Shown here piece after piece: positions 1 through 10,370 of a stretch of DNA of 64,000 bases. The position numbers were made by a program, and so were the translations under genes. This stretch comes from Onthophagus taurus (taxonomy: Eukaryota; Arthropoda; Insecta; Coleoptera; Scarabaeidae): contig NC_091972.1 in NCBI RefSeq assembly GCF_036711975.1, positions 26,913,001-26,977,000 of the forward strand, given 5' to 3'. Within the stretch, counting starts at the first letter, position 1. Each line of letters opens with the position of its first letter. The notes beneath the pieces were generated by a model, which saw only the letters and a program-made list of their open reading frames with translations, did not search any database and was not told where the DNA came from.

Positions 1-81
1 TTGGGTGTTTTATTTAACAAATCTCAATTATGTATTTTAGGTTTTTTGTACATATATATTAATAATAAGGACATAAAGACA

Positions 82-1353
82 ATGAGTGATGATAGTGATG
101 CATCAAATATTTCCTCAGACTCTTCAGATAGCAATTTCTTCATGGACAAACCCAAAATAAATAATACAAACTTCCTTGGTAAAATATTTATATATTACAG
201 CTAATGAAAATCTATATGAAGAGTATTTATAAGTAGAAAAAGTATTAATTTAGTTTATTTATTAGAGGAAATTGTTCCAAGTTATGATGATGATAAATTT
301 TTCCATCATTTTCGCTTGAGTAGAGAATCTGTAGATATTATTGTAGAGAATTTTGAAGCCAGCGAACACTATAAAGATTCATCTGGTCAATATGGAAACA
401 TTTCATCAAGAAATCAAGTATATTTTTGTTGATTTATAAAGATTTCATCAATAACCATGTATTTTAATTAAGGTATTAATAGTACTATGGTATATTGGCC
501 ACATGTCTAGTTTTAGAGATGTGGCAAATAGGTTTGATATTACCATAAGTTCGGTCCACAGGATATTACGCAGAGTAGTATTCACTATAAGCAATTTGGC
601 ACCAAGTATTATTACCTGGCCAACAAATGAAGAAAAAATTGAGAGTGAGAGATATTTTTGTCAAAATGGTTTTCCTATGGTGATTGGAGCTATAGATGGA
701 ATCCATATTAAAATAGACAAGCCTTTAGAGGATAGTGATTGCTACAAAAATAAGAAAGGATACTATTCTATCCAAGTAGGCTTATTTAAGAGTTAAAACT
801 AAATTGTAAATGTAATATGCTTATTCTGGTTTAGATGCAAGCTGTGTGTAATCATAACAGAAAAATTATAGACCTTTTTGTTGGTTATCCAGGTTCAGTT
901 AATGATAGCAGAGTATTCCGAAATTCGTCGTTATTTAATAAATTAGAAGAAAAATGTGGAAATTACTTTATTCTAGCGGACAGAGGTTACCCCTTAAAAC
1001 CGAACGTTTTAACTCCATTTAAAGACAAAGGTAATTTAACTGATCGACAAAAAAACTACAATAAACAACTAAGTAAAAGTCGTTATGTAATTGAACACTG
1101 CTTCGAATTGCTAAAGAAAAAGTTCAAGCAGCTATACCATTTAAAATCACGTAGTGTAACTTTTATAGTTCATTTCATACGAGCAGCTTGCGTTTTACAT
1201 AATATTGCGCTAGGTGACGTGATCCATATAGAAGAAAATGAAAATGCTAATGAAGCAATAGAGAATCATGATGAAAATGGTAGTGATGATGAAGATGATG
1301 GTGATATAAATGCGCAAAATATACGCAATAGAATTGTAAATATGTTAACATAA
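82..1353 (+). CDS. HARBI1-like DDE nuclease (PIF/Harbinger transposase family), intact, 4 exons
   Basis: Four exons (82-178, 266-417, 473-775, 835-1353) join with GT..AG introns and matching phases into 1071 nt, 356 residues, close to the length of vertebrate HARBI1 (about 350). The N-terminus is acidic and Ser/Asp-rich. It is followed by a helix-turn-helix segment (around SSFRDVANRFDIT, from 503) and a DDE nuclease fold. The triad is visible: Asp in GAIDGIH (codon at 695), Asp in VNDSRVF (codon at 904), Glu in RYVIEHCFELLK (codon at 1093). The C-terminal tail is acidic. PIF/Harbinger transposases cut and join DNA with a Myb-like partner protein; no partner gene is seen nearby. No terminal inverted repeats were recognised at either side, though the left flank may be cut off. 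It could be a young transposon copy or a host-recruited gene. The exon joins are inferred from consensus sites and frame. Confidence 0.85.
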
Positions 1354-2468
1354 ATGTATTAGACACTTTGTATTAGATTTGCTTGTAAATAACAAACCGG
1401 CGTTAAAAATAAAATAAATAAAAAAGAAACTAATATTATTATTACAAATACTCAGGTGCAAAAAAACGCAACAAGCTAATATTTGATAAAGTTTGAAATG
1501 TGATAACTCGTTCAATTTTCATGATTTTTTCAGCAAACTATAGATAAAAATGTCTAATTTCATGTTCAATATCCAGCCTTTATTAAATGCTGGTCATTTA
1601 GTCGGTATACAGGGTTAATTGAAACATCGTTCTAGGATCCTAATTTTAAAACACCTGTGGAATAATATAGTGCATAAATGGTTTCAAAATTATAAGTTTT
1701 GTTAAGAACCATTCGTTCCCTACTTTTTGTTTTTGTGGTTCCTGTCTCTAAGTGCATTCGTTCACTTTTAAGAGGAAAATGAATTTGTCACTAACAATTT
1801 ACTTAAGATACGTTACTTTTTAATAAGGTGGCCTTGTTCATTGTTATTCTAATGACAGTTTGATAGCATCAGTTTGTGAGACAACCAATGAAAAGAAAAA
1901 GGTAAGAAAAGCAAACAAGAAAAAAAAAGAAAAATTTAAAAAGACAGAAAATAAGAAAATTTATTAGTTTAATTAAATTTATTAGTTTGTCAAGATGTTG
2001 AAAGAAAGAAGTATATGTGCGATTTGAAAAAATGAAAATGACGTCAGAAGGTCCTTTAGGCAACCCTGAAAAAAAATCTGCTCATGTTGCGACGTCCTAT
2101 CCTGGTTCGGTCCTAAGAAAAGGGGTCTTGGTGCCCTGTTATGTGTTCGGAATGTTAACGGTCTCGGGCGCCACCTTATGTTTAGAGAGTTAAGGAACTC
2201 TTTCGCCTCCAAGTAGCTTTTGGGGGTTACAGTCGGAGATTCAGGGTGTTTAAGAGAGGGTTAAAAAAAATAAAAACATGCGGTTCATAAATTAAGAAAT
2301 AAAATCAAAGTTTATCAATAATAATAAAAATAAAATAAAAAAAAATCAACATAGGAGTTTACGGAGGAAGGTAAAAAAAGATCTTTATTTAAATATATAA
2401 TCGGTAAATGTAAATAACCTCAGACGTAATTGAAATAATTGTTCATAAGGGAAAAATTGGTCTGGATG
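1354..2468. other. Gene-free AT-rich stretch with a possible LTR-retrotransposon remnant
   Basis: No supportable coding region. At 2163-2177 the minus strand reads TGGCGCCCGAGACCG, which resembles an LTR-retrotransposon primer-binding site (complement of a tRNA 3' end). GC-richer DNA flanks it (about 2040-2240) in an otherwise AT-rich region. No paired LTR, gag or polyprotein was identified, so the retroelement reading is a weak inference. Confidence 0.25.
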
Positions 2469-2945
2469 AAGTGCTACGGAAAACTCGCGATAGCATCAGG
2501 TCGGGAAGATGTTGCGGAAAACTCGCAGCAACACCAGGTCGGGAGAGTGTTGCGGAAAACTCGCAGCAACACGAGGTCGGGGAAAGTATTGCGGAAAACT
2601 CGCAGCAATACCAGGTCGGGAGAATGTTGTGGAAAACTCGCAGCAACACCAGGTCGGGGAAAGTATTGCGGAAAACTCGCAGCAATACTAGGTCGGGAGA
2701 GTGTTGCGGAAAACTCGCAGCAACACCAGGTCGGGGAAAGTATTGTGGAAAACTCGCAGCAATACTAGGTCGGGAGAGTGTTGCGGAAAACTCGCAGCAA
2801 CACCAGGTCGGGGAAAGTATTGCGGAAAACTCGCAGCAATACTAGGGCGGGAGAGTGTTGCGGAAAACTCGCAGCAACACCAGGTCGGGGAAAGTATTGC
2901 GGAAAACTCGCAGCAATACTAGGTCGGGAGAGTGTTGCGGAAATT
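2469..2945. repeat. Minisatellite, 38/39-bp monomers arranged as a 77-bp dimer repeat
   Basis: About 12 tandem monomers carry the core GCGGAAAACTCGCAGCAA. Two monomer types alternate: 'GTTGCGG..CAACACCAGGTCGGGGAAA' and 'ATTGCGG..CAATACTAGGTCGGGAGAG'. Spacings of 38 and 39 bp alternate and give an exact 77-bp higher-order period, for example matching positions 2624, 2701, 2778 and 2855. Because neither 38, 39 nor 77 is a multiple of 3, open frames across it are by-products and not genes. The array ends abruptly at about 2945 in AT-rich DNA. Confidence 0.9.
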
Positions 2946-3155
2946 TCGAAGTCTTATTGTTCAAATTCCTGAGATGTAAATCGAAAAAATTAAGAGATTT
3001 GTTTTCTTCTATTTCTAAAGTAAAATTCAGATTAGAGTGAAGCTAATTATTGATGTAGCAAAAAAAAAGCATCCCATATGCAAAAAATATCGGATAAAAG
3101 TCCTGACAATGACATACTCATGGGAAGGCCTTTAGTAATCTTATAGTAGTTTAGT

Positions 3156-3885
3156 AATCTTAGTTTTTCACCATTGGGATCTCAGAAACCATAAGAGATA
3201 CAGAAATGGTTAAATGGGGGCAAAGGTGCGTATCTTAGACCTCATCATTTTTCAACAAAGATTTTGGATCTAGCCGTTTTAGTTTTTAAAATATGGCCCA
3301 ACATGAAAAAAAATGACTTTCGTTTTTTGCCTATAACTTCTTTATTTTTTGTTTGTTGGTGAATCTGAAAAAACATTCTTAAGACAACTTTTTATGAAAA
3401 CTGTCATGATACAACTAGAAATTTTCTCCGACGTTTCGTTTTCGTGAAACTATTATCAGGTTTATTTTTTTTTTGAATAACTGAATGTGTTTGATTGAAA
3501 TTAGAATTATTAATTATCCTATTTTTTGGTGTGAAAATCAAATATGGCGTTCATAAGAAAAAATAAACCTGATGATAGTTTCACGAAAACGAAACGTCTG
3601 AGAAAATTTATAGTTGTATCTAGTTGTGTCATGACATTTTGCATAAAAAGTTGCCTTAAGAATGTTTTTTCAGATTCACGAAAAAACGAAAAATAAAGAA
3701 GTTATAGGCAAAAACTGATAAAGTCATTTTGTTGTTTTTCGGCCATATTTTAAAAACTAAAACGGCTAGATCCATAAACTTAGTTGAAAAATGATAAGTT
3801 CTAAGATACGCAACTTTGCCCCCATTTAACCATTTCTGTATCTCTTACGGTTTCTGAGATCCCAATGGTGAAAAACTAAGAACAC
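3156..3885. mobile_element. Foldback (long inverted repeat) element, about 730 bp
   Basis: The left arm (about 3158-3480) and right arm (about 3555-3882) are reverse complements almost throughout. Both arms contain, for example, the segments around 'CACCATTGGGATCTCAGAAAC' and 'GTTTCACGAAAACGAAACGT'. Only a short spacer separates them, so the whole element can form one hairpin. It has no coding capacity. A short stretch near 3833-3862 (resembling TCTCTTAYRGTTTCTGAGAT) recurs in the 291-bp MITE at 39518-39808, so the two may share a family. The exact ends and target duplication were not resolved because the right end runs straight into the next inverted-repeat block. Confidence 0.75.
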
Positions 3886-5518
3886 GGTTGGAAAGTTTGG
3901 TCTTTTCTATATCTTAAACCGTGTCTTCGTCCGCCGATATGTTGATAATAAGAGCAGAATAAAATAAGAAACGACACACTACATTTAAATCACCTCCAAA
4001 TTGCCCAACTTTAAGGCCTTGTGGAGCCGTTACCAGACGGAAAAAACACAAACAGTTTACACATTCGAAAAGAGTTAACCATGGCCTATCTTATTCCGAG
4101 TTTTCGTCCGCAATATCTACCGGCGTCTGTAAAAAAAAAGGCTCCTGGAAAAGAACCTATAGGGGGCAACTTGTAGATACTTCTTGCCATATTAACTTTA
4201 TTATTTAAATCATCTTATAGCATCTTATAGGTATATCATATCAAATTTTCTGCTCTTTCTAAGATGTATGACACACTTGAATCACGCGTTTGTACAAACG
4301 GTTTCTTTGCCAAAATTTACCTAAAACCACGAATTTTCGCCGGGACCAAACCATGTTGGGGTCAACAACTTTCTTATTTGAACGGGGAGAAAACTTTAAG
4401 ACTATGTTCGTCTTATGGGAAATTTTCTGCTCTTTCCAACGGTGTGTGACGCACTTCGCTTACGCGTTTGCATACGCGTTTGTTAAATTGATAAACTGAG
4501 TTAAAATGCAAAGATTGGTAACGTTACCAGATTCAAAACCATCAAAACACAATTCAAGAATTCGAGTTTAAAATCGCTCAAAATCTTCCAGATTCGGATA
4601 AAATAGGTGAAATAATCTTTCCGTTTTGAACAGTTTACCATGTTTTAAACGTAAAACTAGAACTAACACTATCACTAGTGTAATGGAAAGTAAAGTATTT
4701 GTAGATGGCGAATATTGCACAATAATTAATCAAGGTGTTACTTACAATTAGTTATTTTTTTTATCCAGAAAAGTAGGCGTGACAAAGTCAATAAACTCAA
4801 AAAAACGCACGAGAAGGCATACTTGTGCGACGAGTGCGATATTCGCCAATTTAACAAATAAATTGTGTTTGATTTTATATTGGTAATTAGAAGTAAGTTA
4901 AACTTAGAACTGTAATGTAGTCGTCGTAAGATTAAATAAAGAAAGTAAAGAAAAAAGTTATTTTAAATAAATTACACTCCAAACCCATAAAGAAATCATA
5001 CAGAAAATGAAAAGAAGAGTTTAAACATTACACTAGAACTAACACTAGACCTAGAACTAGACTCTTTCGGGTTCGCTTCGAACTTATCAACATGAAAAGA
5101 GGTTAGGGTTCTCTCTTGGGTAAAACTTTGTCCCAGTTTTTCCTTCATCAAATAAGAAAGTTAGGGTAAAAAGTGATTGCGTTTTGCTACCTGTAGGTTG
5201 TCTTTCAGGTGCGTTTCTTTTACAGACGCCGCACAAAAGCGAATTAGTTAAAAATCTTGGCCAAAAAGATATTTTTGTCAATTTTTTACTTCAAAATTGG
5301 TGGAAATTAAAAAATATCTATAATTAACAAGGATAAAGTATTTTATGATATACTGCGATTTTAGTTAATTGTATCTACCTATATTTTTATATACAGGTCC
5401 ATTACTAATGGGACACAGAGGAACAGGGAATTCCTTACATTAAATTGTCACGATTTAACCCAATTTATGTTAATCCAATTGTTAATAATAACGAAAATAC
5501 AGATGATTAAAGTAAATA

Positions 5519-5945
5519 CTTTATTTTCGCTTTTCTTTAATAATTTCGTTTTCTCTTGCATTATGACCATGAAAATTAGTACATTACCATTTTTTAAGAC
5601 GATAAATAATAATTTGGTATTAGTTTTGATTTATCTTTCAGATGGCGCTGCCTGCCTTAAAAAACTCCTTTAAACTAGACATATGTTTTTCATCGTTAAA
5701 ATTTTTGCAACTCACACAACTTCAAACAGTTTCTCGGACATTTTTACATAAATTTGGTATACCTACCAATCTTCTTTAAAGTTTAAGGGCACTTTGCAAA
5801 ATTTAATTATGCTCAGTAAACATTAGTTGGCGTTAAAAATGATTTTATTTGGTCAAACACTAGACTAACACCGTCAATTGGCATTAATACTAGAGTATTA
5901 ATGCTAATTGACAGTGAAAATTATTAAAGAAAAACGAAAATAAAG
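5519..5945. mobile_element. MITE, about 427 bp, TA-flanked
   Basis: The ends CTTTATTTTCG and CGAAAATAAAG are inverted repeats extending about 25-30 bp inward ('TTTCTTTAATAATTTCG' against its complement near 5920). TA lies at 5517-5518 and 5946-5947. The right-hand TA is shared with the next element, which starts at 5948. A palindrome 'AGTATTAATGCTAATTGAC' with its partner occurs near 5876-5915. It has no coding capacity. Confidence 0.55.
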
Positions 5946-5947
5946 TA

Positions 5948-6798
5948 CAGGGTGCGGCAAAACTCCCTCCCTAATTTGAAAGTTGAATAAAAATCATATG
6001 ATAAAAATTAACGAAACTGTATTAACATGAATGGAATCTGCAGAATGGGAAGTTACGTTATTATGTTTCACAAGTTCCTCTTTTTGAACAGTATATCGCT
6101 CAAGTGTTTTCCTTCGTTATCAATGCATTGCCGAATGCGAGTTCGGAAGTTCGCCATTACTCTAATCAACATTTCTTGAGGAATACGAGCAACCTCTTCT
6201 TGAAACGTTTGTCGTTGGGCTGGTAGAGTCCTCGGATGATGTTTGTAAACTTCGGTCTTAAGAAACCCCATACAAAAAAATCACAGGGAATAAGGTCTGG
6301 AGATCGTACTGGCTAGTGGATGTTCGCGCAAAGACATCAATTCTTTCTGGAAACAGCTGTCTCAGTTCTTGAAGAGATCTCCTGCTTGTGTGAGCAGTGA
6401 CCCCGTCGTGCTAAAGCCGCACATCCTGTTGAATCTGTATCGCATTGAATAGTGGTGCCAAAAGTTTGCCATAAAAGGTTGCCATAAAACTCCTCCTTAT
6501 TCAAAAAAGTACGGGCCGATGATCCCGACACTGTTTATCACTCACCACACGGTAAAACGTCTATGCAGACGCTTTTCATGGAGTTCCCGAGGATTTTGTG
6601 CACTCCAATAATGGTAACTTCCGAACTCGCATTCGGCAATGCATTGATAACGAAGGAAAACACTTGACCGATATACTGTTCAAAAAAAGAAACTTGTAAA
6701 ACATAAGATTCCATTCGTGTTAATACAGTTTCGTTAATTTGTACCATCTGTTTTTTTATTCAACCTTCAAATTAGAGAGGGAGTTTTGCCGCACCCTG
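5948..6798 (-). mobile_element. Internally deleted mariner-like element with ~200-bp inverted ends
   Basis: The ends CAGGGTGCGGCAAAACTCCC and its complement are flanked by TA (5946-5947, 6799-6800). The inverted repeat is long: 5948-6160 matches 6590-6798 in reverse complement. The duplicated part includes the 3' coding end of the transposase, so the right arm carries an antisense copy of it. This suggests an aberrant copying event and not just ordinary terminal repeats. Confidence 0.7.
6068..6540 (-). pseudogene. Mariner-like transposase, C-terminal remnant
   Basis: On the minus strand, the stretch ending at 6068 reads as a typical mariner-family C-terminus: a '..WGFLKTEVY' box, then EEVARIPQEMLIRVMANFR and a final QCIDNEGKHLSDILF. 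Upstream (6540 down to about 6270) is a shifted-frame remnant of the preceding catalytic region, around 'PVRSPDLIP'. The N-terminal DNA-binding half is absent. In an active protein this enzyme would cut at TA targets; this copy cannot encode one. Confidence 0.7.
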
Positions 6799-6928
6799 TA
6801 TAAACTTTACCCATCTGTATCTTCGTTATTATTAACAAGTGGACTAAGATAAATTGGGTTAAATCGTAATGATTTAATGTAAGGAATTCACTGTTGCTCT
6901 GTGTCCCATTAGTAACGGACCATCCCTG

Positions 6929-8666
6929 TATAAGACTTATGATTAATAATTTTCAAGAAAAAAATCTTGCAAATAATAAATTGAATTGACACAATAACAA
7001 CTTTTAATATTTTACCGAAAACTCAGTGTCAATTCAATTTTTTTAATTTCTTTCTAGAAAATTATTAACTTTAGAACGCTAACATCTCATACTAAAATTA
7101 ATTAGTGTTTCAGAAAATAAATTGTAATTTTGGTTAGAAACTTTTTTGTGGACACCCTATATTATCAATTTAATGGTGAAAAAGTATCCCTTTATGTTTA
7201 TTTTCTAACTGCAAATGCGCTCCCCAAACAAACAGCACATAGCAGAATTATGATTTTTTTCCGAACTTTATACACAACTATAATAAAAATTTATTTTAAG
7301 GTAAAACCGCAAAATACCGCAAGAATTTCTAGCAAAATCTACAATAGTAGGCCTTATACTACAACACGTATACAATATTACTTTTGAACAATGTTAACAA
7401 TTTGCCCTTTTAAATATCGTAAAAATAAATTATTTTCTCAATTTAAACATATGATGTAATCAAACAATATTACAAAAAAACTAATAACCGAATTGTTGCT
7501 TTCTGTATATTATACAATTCTACTTACCGCCAGCAATAGGATCTATGATAAATTTTCGAAATATATAAAAAAGTGTAAAGGAAAAAATTAATTAAGAACC
7601 ACAATTTTTACCGATGTTTTATCTAGGTGATAACTGTTTACTAAGCAATCAATTGACAACTAAAATATTTTGGCGGCGATAATTATAAAGAAGGTTTTTC
7701 TAGGCACCTTGCGGTTTACTTAATCAAATAGCAATAATTGCATTTTCAATCTTATTCCTTAAATTTTTCCAATTTTGGCCAAAATTATTTAAAAATTCGC
7801 CTGTGTGCGCCGGCAGATATTAAAGGACGAAAACTCGAAATAAAAGGCCAAGGTTAGCTCTTTGCGAATATGTAAACCGTTTGTTGAATTTCTTTCTGAT
7901 AACAACTGCAAAAGGTCTTAAAGTTGGGCAATTTTGAGGTGATTTAAATGCAGTGTGTCGTTTCTTATTTTTTTCTGCTCTTATTATCAACATATCGGCG
8001 GAAGAAAACACGGTTTAAGATATAGAAAAGACCAAACTTTCCAACCGTGTTCTTTGTTTTTCGCTATCTTTCTACATAACGAAAATATTGACCGGAAAAG
8101 TAAACGGAAATACAAGAGAAAAGTTTGTTGCTGGGCTGAAAAACTATTGTGCAAACGTGTGATTGAGATGTGTTATATACCGTTGAAAAAAGCAGAAACT
8201 TTCCCATAAAATGAATATAGTTCTAGAGTTTTCTCCCTGTCAAATAGGAAAGTTATTAGTGCAAGAAATATTTACGTGTTTTCATCGGTAGGGGCTTTTC
8301 AGGTACGTTTTTCTTACAGACGCTGATAGATATTGGCGGACGAAAACTCGGAATAAGATAGTCCAAGGTCAGCTCTTTCCGAATATGAAAACCATTTGTT
8401 GAATTTCCATCTGATAACGGCTACACATCGCAGTAAAGTTTGGTAATTTTGAGGTAATTTGAATGCAGTGCGACTCTTCTTATTTTTTTTTTGCTCTCAT
8501 TATCAACCTATCGACGGAAAAGTGGGTTTAAGATAGAGAAAAGACCAAACTTTCCAACCGTGTGCTTAGTTTTTCGCTATCTTTCTAGATAACGAAGATA
8601 TGGCCCCCAGAAATAGGCGGAAATATAAAGGAAAAAGTTTGTTGCTGGGCGATTTATAGTAATACC
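6929..8666. other. Gene-free, right arm region of inverted-repeat complex
   Basis: AT-rich DNA without a supportable gene. From about 7815 it consists of the two right-hand copies of the inverted-repeat block described for 3886-8640. A local inverted pair (about 6953-6985 against 7025-7065, 'TGAATTGACA' with 'TGTCAATTCA') suggests another small degraded MITE. Confidence 0.4.
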
Positions 8667-9030
8667 TATAGTCGAGCCGTCGAATTTGTGCAGTGATAAA
8701 TCACCGTGATAGGTAGGTAAATTTCTCACATCGAAGGTCGCCCTGTCCGGATTCGTCAAAGTAAGTGACCACACCCCTCCTGGGGGTAGCACACTGAGCG
8801 CGTTACTGGGGACAAAAAAATAATAAAAGCCGCCGACGCACTGTGAACAGTATTCATAACTTCTTATCTGACTGTAAAGGAAGGTTTATTCTCGTATAGT
8901 GTAGCTGCGCCTTATAGACCCTGGCTGGAGTAGGCGGTTACATAACGAAGGAACCGACTACCCCTTTTTTTGTAAGTACCTGTCACGGTGATTTACCACT
9001 GCACAAATTCGACGGCTCGACTATAGTTTA
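8667..9030. mobile_element. MITE, about 364 bp
   Basis: The left end, around 'CTATAGTCGAGCCGTCGAAT' continuing to GTGCAGTGATAAATCACCGTGA, is matched in reverse complement at 8985-9030. The inverted repeat is about 45 bp. The interior is moderately GC-rich, unlike its flanks, and has no coding capacity. The family was not identified. Confidence 0.7.
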
Positions 9031-9644
9031 ATGGAGTTTCTATTCCACCAATAATCTTTACTATTACTTGTTCCCGGCATCTATAGATTTAAAATTATGT
9101 ATTCGCCTAATTCTCCATTTACATGTACTAAATTATTATACTAATTAAACTGAATTTTATAGATTGTTATTTATGAGCATAATAATATTCCATATTATAA
9201 TGAAAAACCATTTGATTTTGAGTATAATTCATTTATTTACAAAGAAAATGTTATTAACAATAAAACATGTTATTATACGAGCCCTAACAACTATATATTG
9301 GGACAAAATAAAATGTGTATATAATTAACAATAATTAAACAGTTTAATTTCTTTTAATAATTTTTTCAGATTAATATCATTTGATTATATAATTAACAAC
9401 AATTTTGTCTAATGAACAACACAAAAAACAAAATAAATACCCTATTGCATCTAATTAAACTAGAAAAATGTATATTTTACCTGACAACTTAATATTGGGA
9501 CAATGCAAAGTAACTTCCATAAAAATGGAACAAATTAAGATAAGTAAACTGTGGAAATAACGCAAAATGAAATGTTAAATTGCCGGTTTGTTTTAAAGCT
9601 TGTAACATTGTTGCAGTTGAGTAAATCTGTATTTATCAATTAAA

Positions 9645-10370
9645 ATGGTGCGTGGTATCTATACAGAGTCAAAAATCCGTGAATTAGTGATTAAAAATTA
9701 TTGCCACAATAAAACAATACGTGAAAAAGCAGACGAAGTTAATATTCCTAAAAGCACAGCGTGGAAAGTAATTAAATATTATGGAAAAACTGGGCAAATT
9801 TTAGAAAAAAAGAGTAAAAGTTCAGTTCGTCCGAAGTTAGTTTCTGATAGACGTAAAAGAATACTTGTAAAAATCTGTAAAAAAGGACGAAGAAATATTT
9901 TAAGACAAGTTACCGCTGAATGGAATAATGAAACTGGATTAAATATATCAAGGGAATGCTGTCGCAAATGGATTCTTAAAAATGGATTAAAGGTTTACGA
10001 GGTTTACTTACAAGCAATAATTAAAAAATGTCGCTTTTAGAAAGTTGAAGATAATTGTTGTTTTATAAGCAAAAGAAAAACCACTGTTAACAGAAAAACA
10101 ACAGAAAGCTAGGCTCACATGGGCAAAATCTAAACTGTCTTGGTCAGCAGAAGACTTTTCCAGGATAATATTCAGCGATGAATCGAAATTTGCAATAAAC
10201 AAGAGGCACTTCATAAAGATTGTTTAAAACGTTGTGTAAAATTTCCGAAGGGAGTAATCATTTGGGGCTGTATGACAGCTTCAGGATAAGGATGCTTTGA
10301 ATTTATTGATGGCACCGTGAACGCCGCAAAATATCAACAAATACTACAAAACAGCATACTACCATTGACT
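9645..10370 (+). pseudogene. Tc1-like transposase, 5' half (HTH domains and first catalytic Asp)
   Basis: The ATG at 9645 opens 119 or so residues of paired-like helix-turn-helix DNA-binding domain (IRELVIKNYCHN..., IPKSTAWKVIKYY). After a frameshift near 10010-10080 the protein resumes with LLTEKQQKARLTWAKSKL and IIFSDESKF, the Asp being the first catalytic residue of a DD34E transposase. More stops follow, then VIIWGCMTASG and the stretch reaching QQILQNSILP, where homology stops near 10370. The rest of the protein continues at about 16040. Confidence 0.8.

Larger units (their letters stand above)
5394..6928. mobile_element. Palindromic TA-flanked MITE, interrupted at its centre
   Basis: The left arm (5394-5516) and right arm (about 6801-6928) are inverted repeats beginning 'CAGGTCCATTACTAATGGGA' on the left and ending with the matching complement plus CTG on the right. 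Each end is flanked by TA (5392-5393 and 6929-6930), the Tc1/mariner-type target. The two arms would meet at a TA where two later elements (5519-5945 and 5948-6798) now sit. Confidence 0.65.
3886..8640. repeat. Composite inverted-repeat complex with nested insertions
   Basis: The block 3886-4150 (with 'GGTTGGAAAGTTTGGTCTTT' and a following 'TTTTCGTCCGC' segment) reappears in reverse complement at about 7815-8070, and again at about 8335-8590. The two right-hand copies are direct repeats of each other. A second pair links 4390-4480 to about 8110-8215 in inverse orientation. A third, direct, similarity links 5095-5235 to 8230-8335. This looks like one large foldback-type element, partly duplicated on its right side and opened up by later insertions at 5394-6928. 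Between the arms are short runs of a CTAGAACTAACACTAG-like motif (about 4660-4690 and 5030-5065) also seen at 35.5-35.8 kb. No gene is recognisable. Boundaries are approximate. Confidence 0.6.

Noticed and set aside
2469..2945. CRISPR-like array
   Set aside because: Repeats are contiguous without unique spacers; eukaryotic minisatellite.
2439..3040. Several overlapping open frames (60-124 codons) with KTRSNTR / ENSQQHQVG repeats
   Set aside because: They are translations of the 38/39-bp minisatellite in different frames. The period is not a multiple of three and the frames are not conserved.
4264..4499. Two open frames near 4.3 kb
   Set aside because: They fall in the inverted-repeat complex and lack any recognisable domain.
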